Notes under the pieces: model-generated | What the model saw: the letters and a program-made list of their open reading frames with translations, nothing else | Database searches by the model: none | Told to the model about the DNA's origin: nothing | Shown here: piece after piece, positions 8,991 through 16,109 of the stretch | How the letters are laid out: every line of letters starts with the position of its first letter | How positions within the stretch are numbered: position 1 is the first letter of the stretch | Program-made: the position numbers and the translations under genes | Source: UBA6065 sp036565605 | GTDB lineage: Bacteria > Patescibacteriota > Minisyncoccia > Phycocordibacterales > UBA6065 | Direction of reading: 5' to 3' | Assembly (NCBI GenBank): GCA_036565605.1 | Contig: DATCXV010000029.1 | Span: forward strand, 1 to 30,160 | Length of the DNA stretch: 30,160 nt

Positions 8991-9014
8991 AAAATGGCTC
9001 AATAAAGCCGTTTT
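8991..9014 (+). terminator. Leader hairpin with T-tract upstream of the LysM-M23 gene (possible attenuator)
   Basis: AAAATGGCT (8991-8999) pairs with AGCCGTTTT (9006-9014), with one G-T pair and a 6-nt loop, so the 3' arm ends in T4. A second short hairpin, CCGT/ACGG (9008-9020), uses part of the same arm and cannot form at the same time. This is compatible with attenuation, but no trigger is visible. Confidence 0.4.
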
Positions 9015-9082
9015 ATACGGAAAACCCCCAGAAATTCCCGGATAACGCAGACACTATTTCGACTCGCAGCACAGCAGTCCAT

Positions 9083-10108
9083 ATGTGGCTTAACAAAGCC
9101 CTCTACTTGGTTAAAGTGGCTTTGATCGTGGCCCCGCTTGTAGCGCCGTTTTCCGCTTCGGCTGGCGTTTTTTCATTCTTTTCAAACTTTTTGGGTAATA
9201 AAGAGGCGGATGCTGGTTCAAGTGTACGTACGTCCGAGGTTGTTGGCGTTCTTCAGGCCCAGGTTGGCCCTGCTTTCCTGGCTTCGGTCGACGGTATCGA
9301 AATTGCATTGGCTGATGACAGTGCCTTGGTCGCGGAAGCGGGCGTAAACGGTACTATGGCTGACGTTTTTGGCACCTCGAAAACGACGCAAATCAGTTTG
9401 TATGTTGTACGCAAAGGTGACACCCTGTCCCAGATTGCCGATATGTATGGTGTTACGGTTAATACTATTGTTTGGGCGAACAATCTGAAGGGTTCAATCC
9501 ATGAAGGCGACGAACTGGTCATTTTGCCTATCTCCGGTGTTATTCATAAGGTTGCAAAGGGCGATACCTTGAAATCGATTGCAACCAAGTACCGCGCCGA
9601 TGTTGACGATATCTTGTCGTTTAATGATATGTCCGCGGATGAAACTCTTTCGATCGGTACCAGCATCATTATTCCTGATGGTGAGATTGCAGCGCCGAAA
9701 ACTATTCCAGGAGCGGCTGCCAATCCAACCGAGCCTTTGCGTAACGCGGGTGGTCCTGTCTACAAAAACTATTATCTTCGTCCGATCGATGGAGGTGTGA
9801 AGTCTCAGGGCCTTCATGGATATAACGGTGTCGACTTGGCTGCGCCGGTTGGCACGCCCATCCACGCTGCTGCATCTGGTACGGCAATCGTTGTTCGTAA
9901 CGCTGGATACAATGGTGGTTACGGAACGTACGTCGTTATTTCTCACGACAATGGCACGCAAACTTTGTACGCGCATATGAGGGAGACTGCGGTTGTTCAG
10001 GGTGCCTCGGTCACGCAGGGTGATGTTATTGGATATATCGGTATGACAGGCAAGACGACCGGTCCGCATGTTCACTTCGAAATCCGTGGTGCGACCAATC
10101 CGTTCTAA
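9083..10108 (+). CDS. Exported murein hydrolase: two LysM domains plus M23 peptidase
   Basis: 341 aa. N-terminal signal/anchor (residues ~5-27, ending SASA/G). LysM domains at ~107-149 and ~154-198 bind peptidoglycan; each has the YVVRKGDTL or HKVAKGDTL hallmark. A linker follows, then an M23 (LytM-like) metallopeptidase domain at ~240-336, which cleaves peptide cross-bridges. GPHVHFEIR (H329, H331) and YAHM (H298) are intact. The first zinc-ligand motif is unusual: the usual HxxxD has Tyr247 four residues before Asp251, with the nearest His at 245. It may be active with a shifted ligand or act as an EnvC/NlpD-type activator. Its stop abuts the yifB stop with no gap and no terminator between them. 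Confidence 0.88.
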   Translation: MWLNKALYLVKVALIVAPLVAPFSASAGVFSFFSNFLGNKEADAGSSVRTSEVVGVLQAQVGPAFLASVDGIEIALADDSALVAEAGVNGTMADVFGTSKTTQISLYVVRKGDTLSQIADMYGVTVNTIVWANNLKGSIHEGDELVILPISGVIHKVAKGDTLKSIATKYRADVDDILSFNDMSADETLSIGTSIIIPDGEIAAPKTIPGAAANPTEPLRNAGGPVYKNYYLRPIDGGVKSQGLHGYNGVDLAAPVGTPIHAAASGTAIVVRNAGYNGGYGTYVVISHDNGTQTLYAHMRETAVVQGASVTQGDVIGYIGMTGKTTGPHVHFEIRGATNPF

Positions 10109-11659
10109 TTACGCTCCAAAACTTTTTTGTCGGTACTGAAGCGCTTCCAATATGTGGGGCGCTTCAATCGTTTCAGAATTGGAGAGGTCTGCAATGGTGC
10201 GTGCTACTTTGACGACGCGGTGATAACCGCGACCGGAAAGTCCGTGAGCTTTCGCGCCCTGGTCAAGAATATGCTGTGCCTTTTCCGATAGCTGTGCCCA
10301 TCGTGCCAGATCTCGGGCGCTCACTGATGCATTTTTGTCAGCGGGTATGGCCAGAAGCGCCGCGCGCGTTTTCTGAAGGTGGCGTGCCCGCGCAACCGCA
10401 TCGCGCGCGGCGCTTGTTTCGGACATGAATTCATCAACATTGTCAGGATCGCGTCGCGAAAGAAGTCGATCATGATCAACCTTCGAGACTTCGATCCAAA
10501 GGTCGATGCGATCCATGATTGGACCCGAAACTTTCTTTTCATAACGGGATCTATCTTTGGCCGAGCATGAACACGATTTTTGTCGCGATCCAAAATTTCC
10601 GCAGGGGCATGGATTCATGGCAGCAACCAGAATGAAATCCGCCGGAAAAGTCGCGGCGCCTTTGGCACGAGCAATCGAAATAGTGCGATCTTCCAAAGGT
10701 TGGCGCAATGCCTCGAGTGATTTTTTATCGAACTCGGGAAATTCATCCATGAATAAAATTCCGCGATGGGAAAGCGTGGCTTCGCCGGGCTTGGGTCCCG
10801 TTCCGCCACCAACCAAGGATGAAAACGAAGCGGTGTGATGTGGTGCCCGCACGGGTGCTTCGGTGATGATCGAACCGTCAAGCGTTCCAGCGATTGAATG
10901 GATTTCGGTCACTTCAAGCGACTCCTCGCGCGACAAAGGCGGCAGTATGGATCGCAATGCACGAGCAAGCATGGTTTTGCCGGTACCTGGCGGACCATAA
11001 AGCGCGATATTATGTCCGCCGGCCGCGGCGATGATAAGCCCGCGTTTCCCGATCTCTTGTCCGACAACATCATCAAGGCAGAGATTAAACCGGGTGAACT
11101 CGGATGAATGATTGGGTGCTGGCTCGGGATGTATGTGCGCTTCATGCGAAAGATGTGCGATCATCTGCGATAGGCTTTCTGCACCATACACTAAAAGTCC
11201 TTCGACATGCGCTGCTTCGGCGGCGTTTTCTTTCGGCACGAATATTTCCTTAAAACCCTCGCGCCGTGCCAATCGTGCATACGAAAGCACGCCGCCAGTT
11301 TTGCGCAGTCCGCCATCAAGCGACAGTTCGCCAACAAACAATTTTCCTTCCGGATCGAAATCAATTTCATCGGCGGCCAACAGATATCCCAGAGCGATCG
11401 GCAGATCAAACGACGGTCCTTCCTTGCGCAAGTCCGCCGGCGCAAGACTTACCACTACTTTGGCATTCTGTTGTTTAGGAGATTTGAATCCAGAATTTTT
11501 AATGGCCGCCGAAACGCGATCTTTTGCCTCATCAACAGACCGATCGCCCAGGCCGACGATTGAAAACGAATGCAACCCTCGCGAAATATCTGTCTCGACG
11601 GAAATAAGGTGCGCCGATAATAAATGATTTTGTGCAGAAAACAGTTTCGAATAATGCAT
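10109..11659 (-). CDS. comM: YifB/ComM family Mg-chelatase-like AAA+ ATPase
   Basis: 516 aa from the ATG at 11657-11659; an in-frame upstream extension to 11803 is rejected because family members begin like MHYSKLFSAQ. The N-terminal ChlI-like domain spans ~15-140. Then come Walker A GPPGTGKT (222-229), Walker B ILFMDEF (301-307), a Cys-rich NPCPCGNF segment and the C-terminal Mg_chelatase_C helix bundle. ComM is a hexameric helicase that promotes branch migration during natural transformation, so it fits with a DNA-uptake role for the secretion locus, though the family is widespread. An AAGG 8 nt before the ATG is one of the few Shine-Dalgarno-like sites in the window, and it lies in a hairpin (separate entry). 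Confidence 0.92.
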   Translation of the reverse strand: MHYSKLFSAQNHLLSAHLISVETDISRGLHSFSIVGLGDRSVDEAKDRVSAAIKNSGFKSPKQQNAKVVVSLAPADLRKEGPSFDLPIALGYLLAADEIDFDPEGKLFVGELSLDGGLRKTGGVLSYARLARREGFKEIFVPKENAAEAAHVEGLLVYGAESLSQMIAHLSHEAHIHPEPAPNHSSEFTRFNLCLDDVVGQEIGKRGLIIAAAGGHNIALYGPPGTGKTMLARALRSILPPLSREESLEVTEIHSIAGTLDGSIITEAPVRAPHHTASFSSLVGGGTGPKPGEATLSHRGILFMDEFPEFDKKSLEALRQPLEDRTISIARAKGAATFPADFILVAAMNPCPCGNFGSRQKSCSCSAKDRSRYEKKVSGPIMDRIDLWIEVSKVDHDRLLSRRDPDNVDEFMSETSAARDAVARARHLQKTRAALLAIPADKNASVSARDLARWAQLSEKAQHILDQGAKAHGLSGRGYHRVVKVARTIADLSNSETIEAPHILEALQYRQKSFGA

Positions 11660-11661
11660 AA

Positions 11662-11683
11662 CCCCGACCTTAACAGATCGGGG
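11662..11683 (-). promoter_or_regulatory. Hairpin covering the yifB ribosome-binding site
   Basis: On the minus strand CCCCGATC (11683-11676) pairs with GGTCGGGG (11669-11662) with one internal mismatch; the loop is TGTTAA. The AAGG (11671-11668) is half in the loop and half in the stem, and the ATG begins 3 nt after the stem. Folding would limit ribosome access. It could also be a weak terminator for the upstream DksA-like gene, but no T-run follows. Confidence 0.5.
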
Positions 11684-11717
11684 TTCAAGGAATTCTAAAA
11701 AAATTCTAAAGAAAATT

Positions 11718-12098
11718 TTATCCCAGACGCTCTTCTTTATGCTTAAGACAGGTTCGGGCCGCGGGATTTGCTTCCAGACGTGCTGCTTCGATCGGTTTGC
11801 CATCCACTTCGCACAGACCGTATGTTCCCTTCTGCATCTTATCTAATGCGCGCCTCACGTCGTTGTACTGGGTTTCGAGTGGTTTCAGGATAGCGGTATT
11901 CGATTCGTAATTCTCGATATTGTCGGCAATATCGGCCGAATCGGATGCATTGATATCGACATCATTGGCACCCGGCTCCCAGTCTCGCGGATTGTCCGGA
12001 TTCTTATGACCCACGCTTTTAAGCTCGGTTTCAAGCGTTTTAAGCTCTGTTTCAAGCTTCTTTTTCAATTCCTTGGTATCAATCATCTGTTTATTCAT
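11718..12098 (-). CDS. DksA/TraR-family protein with altered zinc finger
   Basis: 126 aa from the ATG at 12096-12098; an upstream extension overlapping the previous gene is rejected. The N-terminal half is a long coiled coil (residues ~5-90). The C-terminal finger reads YGLCEVDGKPIEAARLEANP...CLKH: the four-Cys finger of DksA/TraR has become Cys96, Asp99, Cys117, His120. Family members insert the coiled coil into the RNA polymerase secondary channel and tune initiation. The changed ligands may still bind zinc weakly or be structural only. A -10 TATACT (12106-12111) lies 7 nt before the ATG inside the end of the upstream gene, predicting a leaderless mRNA. Confidence 0.85.
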   Translation of the reverse strand: MNKQMIDTKELKKKLETELKTLETELKSVGHKNPDNPRDWEPGANDVDINASDSADIADNIENYESNTAILKPLETQYNDVRRALDKMQKGTYGLCEVDGKPIEAARLEANPAARTCLKHKEERLG

Positions 12099-12123
12099 GG
12101 CACGTAGTATAACGGATAAGCGA

Positions 12124-13356
12124 TTACTGTATAGTACGCACGGAAAGCAGCCTATCGAGCACAAATTTCAGAGCCGATTGGCTGGTGGCGATGATTATGG
12201 TGTTTTTATCGGCAAAAGCATAGCCCAAAACGATTTCTCCTTCGTCATTTCGTACAGCACGAACATCAACGTTGGAAATGACCGCGTCTTCAAAGGCATG
12301 GGTGGTTGTGGCGGTTCGTTCGGTCGGGTGGGCTACTGCGATCAAAGGCAAAAGATCGTCGCGCAAATTTTCTTCCCACTCAAGCATGCCGGCAAAAGCA
12401 TTTTGGAAGAACGTGTCTTTCAAAATAAGGAAAGGCGATTGCAGATCATAGGTGTACGCCGCGATCATGTAGTCGTCCGAGAGCGAGCGCAAAAGCTTGC
12501 TTGGTATGTGCGTTTTATTGACGATCTCGGAAATGGGAACAATTTCGGTCGATGATGCAGGTGATGTCGGTATAAGAGCAAAGACATTGCCCAGGCCGGC
12601 GTTACTTGTGGCAAGTTTAGCTGCCACAAGTTCGATCGGATTAGCGTCCAGATCAGTTGAAAGTGAAAGTACGCCGGCTTTTTGGAACGGAAGAATCGTT
12701 TTGACGACGACCGTTTGGGCGGGTTCGGTAGCTACCACGCTCGGACTTTTTCCAGTTGAGCTGTACCACACGTACCATCCTCCTGCCAAAAGCGCGATCA
12801 CAAGCAATGTTACAAACAGGAACAATCCAGGTGAATGCGACTTCTTTAACTCGTACTGAATCGGTGTCTGTGCTTCTTCGCGTCGTTTCTGTTCGGCGAT
12901 GGCAATGTCTGCTTTAGAAACGTTTTGATAGCGAACCGCTTCCTCGGCATCGCTTTTGAATGTACGCAAAGGTTTGATCGACGGGTCGTTTTGAATTTTC
13001 GGTTCAGGTGTTGGTTCAGGTGTCGGTGCGGGTGGAGGTGTAGGAATGGGCGTAGGTGCGGGCGCTGGCGTAGGGACTGATACAGGCGCAGGTGCTTCCG
13101 ATGCGGCCGGTGGAAAGAAGTTTGCGATTTCTTGTTTTGGGATAAGCGAAGCTGAAGCGGGCATGGGTTGCACACTTTCCTTCGGAGCCGGCGCCGCTTG
13201 CGGCGCCGGCTCTACTGCAACGGGTGCCGACTCTCCTATAACAGAAGTCTCCCCTGCGGGCACTTCTTTGGTCGAGAACTCGTTTTCTTCCGAAACACCC
13301 GAACCTACGACGTCGATACCCTCGGCATGAAGATCGTTTTTGTTGTCTTCGTTCAT
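12124..13356 (-). CDS. Single-pass membrane protein with proline-rich cytoplasmic region
   Basis: 410 aa. Residues 1-85 are acidic and Ala/Pro-rich; 88-120 is a Pro-Thr/Pro-Ala/Pro-Glu tract. A single membrane segment lies at ~176-198 after KKSHSPG, followed by an ~210-residue extracytoplasmic domain with alternating beta and helix. No cleavable signal peptide, so the Pro-rich half is probably cytoplasmic. Family unknown to me. The start is well supported by the extended -10 TGC-TACAAT (hexamer 13363-13368) 6 nt before the ATG. It lies 25 nt upstream of the DksA-like gene. Confidence 0.8.
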   Translation of the reverse strand: MNEDNKNDLHAEGIDVVGSGVSEENEFSTKEVPAGETSVIGESAPVAVEPAPQAAPAPKESVQPMPASASLIPKQEIANFFPPAASEAPAPVSVPTPAPAPTPIPTPPPAPTPEPTPEPKIQNDPSIKPLRTFKSDAEEAVRYQNVSKADIAIAEQKRREEAQTPIQYELKKSHSPGLFLFVTLLVIALLAGGWYVWYSSTGKSPSVVATEPAQTVVVKTILPFQKAGVLSLSTDLDANPIELVAAKLATSNAGLGNVFALIPTSPASSTEIVPISEIVNKTHIPSKLLRSLSDDYMIAAYTYDLQSPFLILKDTFFQNAFAGMLEWEENLRDDLLPLIAVAHPTERTATTTHAFEDAVISNVDVRAVRNDEGEIVLGYAFADKNTIIIATSQSALKFVLDRLLSVRTIQ

Positions 13357-13385
13357 GCCGCTATTGTAGCAGACGCGAGGCGTTT

Positions 13386-14027
13386 TTAGCGCAGTTTCCT
13401 GATGACCTTCCTCATACCGCCCACTTTGCCCTGTTCTCGGGTCTCATTTGTCGGATTCACGCTTTCTGGCTTGGGCTCTTCGTGCGCTTCAGTGCGCTTG
13501 AACTCACGACTGTTCGAACGTCCCCTGCCCAAAACATAATGCGAAGGATCATTATCGAGGTCCACGAAATCGTCGGCAGCTTCCTTCAGTTTGCCGGATG
13601 CTGACTTGCCGAAGGTAATGACTTCGACCTGGCAACCCTGCATTTTCAAATATTCGACCAACGGTACGAAATCTCCGTCACCGGATGCAAGCACGACCAC
13701 ATCAAGTTTGTCTGCCAATTTAACTGCATCGATCGCAAGACCGACGTCCCAGTCCGCTTTCTTTGATCCGGACGAGAAAATTTGCAGATCCTTGGTACGA
13801 GTTTCGATGCCGATCTTGTTGAGTGCGTCGAAAAAGCTCGACTCTTCGCCTGATTCTGTAGTGATGACATACGCGATGGCGCGCACTAATTGGCGGCCAG
13901 CCAAGGCCTCTTCCAAGACATTGCCGAAATTGACCCTGCCATGATGAAGATTTTTTGCTGAGTGATAGAGGTTTTGCGCGTCGATGAATACTCCAACACG
14001 CTGTTCTTTATGTTTGATAACTGACAT
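13386..14027 (-). CDS. NYN-domain protein (LabA/DUF88-like, PIN-fold RNase)
   Basis: 213 aa. The NYN domain fills ~10-160: VGVFIDAQNLYHS (Asp16, Asn19), DWDVGLAIDA (Asp92/Asp94) and VVLASGDGDFVPLVEYL (Asp117/Asp119). These are the acidic metal-binding positions of the PIN-like fold, so metal-dependent RNA cleavage is likely but substrate unknown. The C-terminal ~50 residues are basic and disordered, ending RKVIRKLR, consistent with RNA binding. The upstream gap to rpsO holds the rpsO terminator and AT-rich sequence with a possible TATATT box. It lies 29 nt upstream of the next minus-strand gene. Confidence 0.88.
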   Translation of the reverse strand: MSVIKHKEQRVGVFIDAQNLYHSAKNLHHGRVNFGNVLEEALAGRQLVRAIAYVITTESGEESSFFDALNKIGIETRTKDLQIFSSGSKKADWDVGLAIDAVKLADKLDVVVLASGDGDFVPLVEYLKMQGCQVEVITFGKSASGKLKEAADDFVDLDNDPSHYVLGRGRSNSREFKRTEAHEEPKPESVNPTNETREQGKVGGMRKVIRKLR

Positions 14028-14097
14028 TGATGTAAAAAATGAAACTAATATATTAAAAATTGAAGGCTCTTTTACAGCCTACCATACTATACGTTTG

Positions 14098-14127
14098 AAA
14101 AACCGAATCCGCCCTTTCGGGCGGACC
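14098..14127 (-). terminator. Rho-independent terminator of rpsO
   Basis: Minus-strand stem TCCGCCC/GGGCGGA (14125-14108) with a GAAA tetraloop, followed by TTCGGTTTTT. It lies 5 nt after the rpsO stop. Confidence 0.75.
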
Positions 14128-14131
14128 AGAG

Positions 14132-14398
14132 TTATTTCTTGAGCTCGAGTTTCTTGGCGATCGCGGAAGCCCTTTTTGGGTCCTTCTTCTGAAGGTGCTT
14201 CATGTGGGCCTGGCGGTCTGCAACCATAGAGAGGAGTCCGCGGCGCGAGTGCCTATCTTTGTCGTGCTTCTTCAAGTGCTTAGCCAATTCGTCGATCTTT
14301 GCCGACAAAAGTGCGATCTGAACTTCCGGCGAACCGGTGTCTGATGCATGGGTGGCCGTAGCCTTAATAACTTTGGTCTTTTTAGCGGTTGAAAGCAT
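14132..14398 (-). CDS. rpsO: Ribosomal protein uS15
   Basis: 88 aa, standard length. S15 binds the three-way junction of helices 20-22 of 16S rRNA early in 30S assembly. The diagnostic central region is present: TGSPEVQIALLSAKI, then HDKDRHSRRGL and the C-terminal basic helix ending KKLELKK. The N-terminal residues are also typical. The ATG lies only 9 nt after a well-formed -10, so the mRNA is nearly leaderless; the S15-binding leader seen in other bacteria cannot be present here. A terminator follows directly, so it is monocistronic. Confidence 0.96.
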   Translation of the reverse strand: MLSTAKKTKVIKATATHASDTGSPEVQIALLSAKIDELAKHLKKHDKDRHSRRGLLSMVADRQAHMKHLQKKDPKRASAIAKKLELKK

Positions 14399-14407
14399 GG
14401 TAGGAGT

Positions 14408-14436
14408 ATCCTAGCATACTTCTTTTAAAAATGCAA
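14408..14436 (-). promoter_or_regulatory. rpsO promoter
   Basis: Minus strand: TTGCAT (14436-14431), 17-nt spacer, extended -10 TGC-TAGGAT (hexamer 14413-14408). Start of transcription is expected within 0-3 nt of the ATG. Confidence 0.75.
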
Positions 14437-14470
14437 GTGGTCTCTCAGCAGAATACGGGGCGGGGGTTCT

Positions 14471-14478
14471 GGTATACT
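14471..14478 (+). promoter_or_regulatory. Extended -10 upstream of the 118-aa gene
   Basis: TGG-TATACT with the hexamer at 14473-14478. It predicts a transcript starting near 14485, 14 nt before the ATG. No clear -35. Confidence 0.45.
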
Positions 14479-14498
14479 AAAAAGCACTTGGTTTCTTC

Positions 14499-14855
14499 AT
14501 GATCTCCCAAATATTGCCGCGTCTTATGGGCGCCCCCGCGATGGTCGCGCAGGTTCCGCTTGGGGAACTTCTTCCCGAAGCGTTCGAGTTCGAGATGACA
14601 GACGATATGTTCAGACGCCTTGATCTTGCTGAGAACGAACTGTCCTGCGAATACGTCTTGCATCGATTCGGGTTCGCTTGTCGCTGTCATCGGGCCAGAT
14701 TTTTGGCCAGCGATCCGCAACAGCATGGTTTGTCATCCTGGTCTCTTATCCAGGTTCGTCGTAAAGATCTCTTGCTCGAAGGAATTGTTAATATCGAAGG
14801 ACGGCTTGTGGAATTTTTCCTGGTGCCGACCACCAAAACGAACAGCGGGCTGTAA
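14499..14855 (+). CDS. Hypothetical protein upstream of xth
   Basis: 118 aa. GC-ending codons in the same style as neighbouring genes and an extended -10 just upstream support it over two overlapping minus-strand frames. It has no signal peptide or membrane segment. Four Cys occur, two of them close together in FACRCHRAR, perhaps part of a metal site. Middle and C-terminal parts read as mixed helix and strand. No family recognised. It ends 44 nt before xth, which has its own promoter, so a shared transcript is possible but not needed. Confidence 0.5.
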   Translation: MISQILPRLMGAPAMVAQVPLGELLPEAFEFEMTDDMFRRLDLAENELSCEYVLHRFGFACRCHRARFLASDPQQHGLSSWSLIQVRRKDLLLEGIVNIEGRLVEFFLVPTTKTNSGL

Positions 14856-14884
14856 GCTCGCTTTTTCTTTGGACTCGTTCCGTC

Positions 14885-14893
14885 TGCTATGAT
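14885..14893 (+). promoter_or_regulatory. Extended -10 promoter of xth
   Basis: TGC-TATGAT (hexamer 14888-14893) followed by 6 nt and the ATG at 14900. Predicts a leaderless mRNA; no convincing -35. Confidence 0.6.
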
Positions 14894-14899
14894 GACGTC

Positions 14900-15694
14900 A
14901 TGCGTATCATCTCCTGGAACGTAAATGGCATTCGAGCGGTCCATAAAAAAGGTCTGTTTCTACCTTTTATTGAAAAATATCAGCCAGATATCTTGTGTTT
15001 GCAGGAAACCAAGGCCGAAAAGGGCCAGGCGGAAATAGACCTTTCGGGATATGAAGAGTATTGGAATTCGGCCCAAAAGAAAGGTTATTCCGGCACGGCA
15101 ATTTTTACCAAAATAAAACCGGTTGCTGTTGTAAATGGTATTCCGGACAAGATTTGCGAAAAATACGGCCTTATTGCTGATGATTATGGTGATCCACGCA
15201 CCGAGGGGCGCGTCATTGCGGCCGAATTCAAGGATTTTTATGTTGTTACGGTTTACACGCCGAATGCCAAGGACGATCTAACCCGCATCCCTTTGCGTCA
15301 CAAACAATGGGATCCGGCTTTTCTTGCATACTGCAAAGAATTAGAAAAGAAGAAGCCAGTTATTTTTTGTGGAGATTTGAATGTTGCACATACGCCGGAT
15401 GATTTGGCCCGACCAAAAGAAAATGTCGGACTAAAAGGATTCACGAACGAAGAGCGAGAAGGTTTCCAGAATTTTATCGACGCGGGATTCATCGATACCT
15501 TCCGACAATTTCATACGGGCAATAGTTTTTATACCTGGTGGTCTCATTTCGCGAATGCACGTGCGCGCAATGTCGGATGGAGAATCGATTATGTTTTGAT
15601 TTCAAAGAAATTGGAAAAACGCTTGAAGAAAGCGGATATTTTGCCCGAAGTCATGGGCTCTGACCACTGCCCCGTTTCGATCGAACTTTCTTAA
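14900..15694 (+). CDS. xth: Exodeoxyribonuclease III / AP endonuclease
   Basis: 264 aa, full family length (endonuclease/exonuclease/phosphatase fold). It incises abasic sites and removes 3'-blocking groups in base-excision repair. Motifs in order: SWNVNGIRA near the N-terminus, LQETKAE (metal-binding Glu), CGDLNVAH (catalytic Asp/Asn), WRIDYVLIS and the terminal GSDHCPVSIEL (catalytic Asp-His). The ATG is 6 nt downstream of a TATGAT -10, so the mRNA is probably leaderless. It is followed by a hairpin containing a DnaA-box 9-mer and then by a new promoter. Confidence 0.95.
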   Translation: MRIISWNVNGIRAVHKKGLFLPFIEKYQPDILCLQETKAEKGQAEIDLSGYEEYWNSAQKKGYSGTAIFTKIKPVAVVNGIPDKICEKYGLIADDYGDPRTEGRVIAAEFKDFYVVTVYTPNAKDDLTRIPLRHKQWDPAFLAYCKELEKKKPVIFCGDLNVAHTPDDLARPKENVGLKGFTNEEREGFQNFIDAGFIDTFRQFHTGNSFYTWWSHFANARARNVGWRIDYVLISKKLEKRLKKADILPEVMGSDHCPVSIELS

Positions 15695-15723
15695 AGGACA
15701 ACTTATCCACACGACTGTCCTTT
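15693..15723. promoter_or_regulatory. Hairpin with perfect DnaA-box 9-mer in its loop
   Basis: AAAGGACA (15693-15700) and TGTCCTTT (15716-15723) are perfect 8-bp arms. The 15-nt loop contains TTATCCACA (15703-15711), the consensus DnaA box. It sits at the xth stop and just upstream of, partly overlapping, the -35 of the next promoter. It may be a weak xth terminator, a DnaA-responsive site, or chance. Confidence 0.45.
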
Positions 15724-15748
15724 ACATGTCTTTGATGCTTGCTAAAAT
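15721..15748 (+). promoter_or_regulatory. Strong-looking promoter of the candidate RNA gene
   Basis: TTTACA (15721-15726), 16-nt spacer, extended -10 TGC-TAAAAT (hexamer 15743-15748). Transcription is expected to start near 15755. Confidence 0.6.
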
Positions 15749-15754
15749 GTTTCT

Positions 15755-16095
15755 GCGGGAGCGCGGAGAGATCCGGAGAGCTTCCGAGTTCTTTACAAAA
15801 TTTGGTTCGGTGGTTGAAGGTAAGGTTAAGAAAGTTCTTTGCGGTCGACTCTTCGATCGCGTTTGCCAGCTTGCTGGCATTGTCCCACTGTTCCGAAAGC
15901 TCGCTCAGGCGAGCAGAAATGTGCCCCGTTGTGCGATGCATACATTCATTTGAAAGGCATCCTCCCGACGGATCAGCCTTTCTGTTCACCAAGCGGTCTT
16001 TCGAAGAAACCGCACACGCAAACCGTGAGCGGTTTATTGTTATCTGGGTGTTGCACATGAAACGAAAAAAGCGGCTCTGTTAGGCCGCTTTTCTA
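15755..16095 (+). ncRNA. Candidate structured non-coding RNA, about 340 nt
   Basis: Bounded by a good promoter and a terminator. Perfect or near-perfect local hairpins follow each other: GCGGTCGA/TCGATCGC (15841-15860, one G-T), TGCCAG/CTGGCA (15864-15879), GCTCGC/GCGAGC (15899-15914), an 11-bp stem at 15952-15982 with a CA bulge, GCGGT/ACCGC (15993-16013), AAACCG/CGGTTT (16020-16035), and the terminator. The plus-strand ORF overlapping it begins upstream of the predicted start site, so it would lack its start codons. I see neither the conserved GAGGAAAGTCC nor the ACAGAA-GGCTTA motifs of RNase P RNA, and no tRNA-like end as in tmRNA. It does not resemble SRP RNA. A minus-strand frame (15651-16058) is the main alternative. 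Confidence 0.5.
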
Positions 16096-16099
16096 TTTT
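16067..16099. terminator. Bidirectional terminator between candidate RNA and cca
   Basis: AAAAGCGGC (16067-16075) and GCCGCTTTT (16084-16092) form a 9-bp stem with an 8-nt loop. On the plus strand it is followed by CTATTTT; on the minus strand by TTTTTTCGTTT when the flanking bases are included. It lies 18 nt after the cca stop. Confidence 0.8.
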
Positions 16100-16109
16100 A
16101 CTCCCCCCC

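Noticed and set aside
8833..9045. 70-aa plus-strand ORF upstream of the LysM-M23 gene
   Set aside because: It overlaps the likely promoter and leader hairpins. The similarity of its WLNKA segment to the LysM-M23 N-terminus comes from the repeated GGCT...AGCC hairpin.
11660..11803. N-terminal extension of yifB
   Set aside because: It runs through the leader hairpin into the DksA-like gene and lacks family similarity.
15726..16083. Plus-strand ORFs of 75 and 114 aa over the candidate RNA
   Set aside because: The start codons of the 75-aa frame lie upstream of the predicted transcription start, and both frames run through the hairpins. They are not excluded if the promoter call is wrong.
15755..16095. 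RNase P RNA, tmRNA or SRP RNA
   Set aside because: The size fits RNase P or tmRNA, but the diagnostic conserved segments were not found on either strand.
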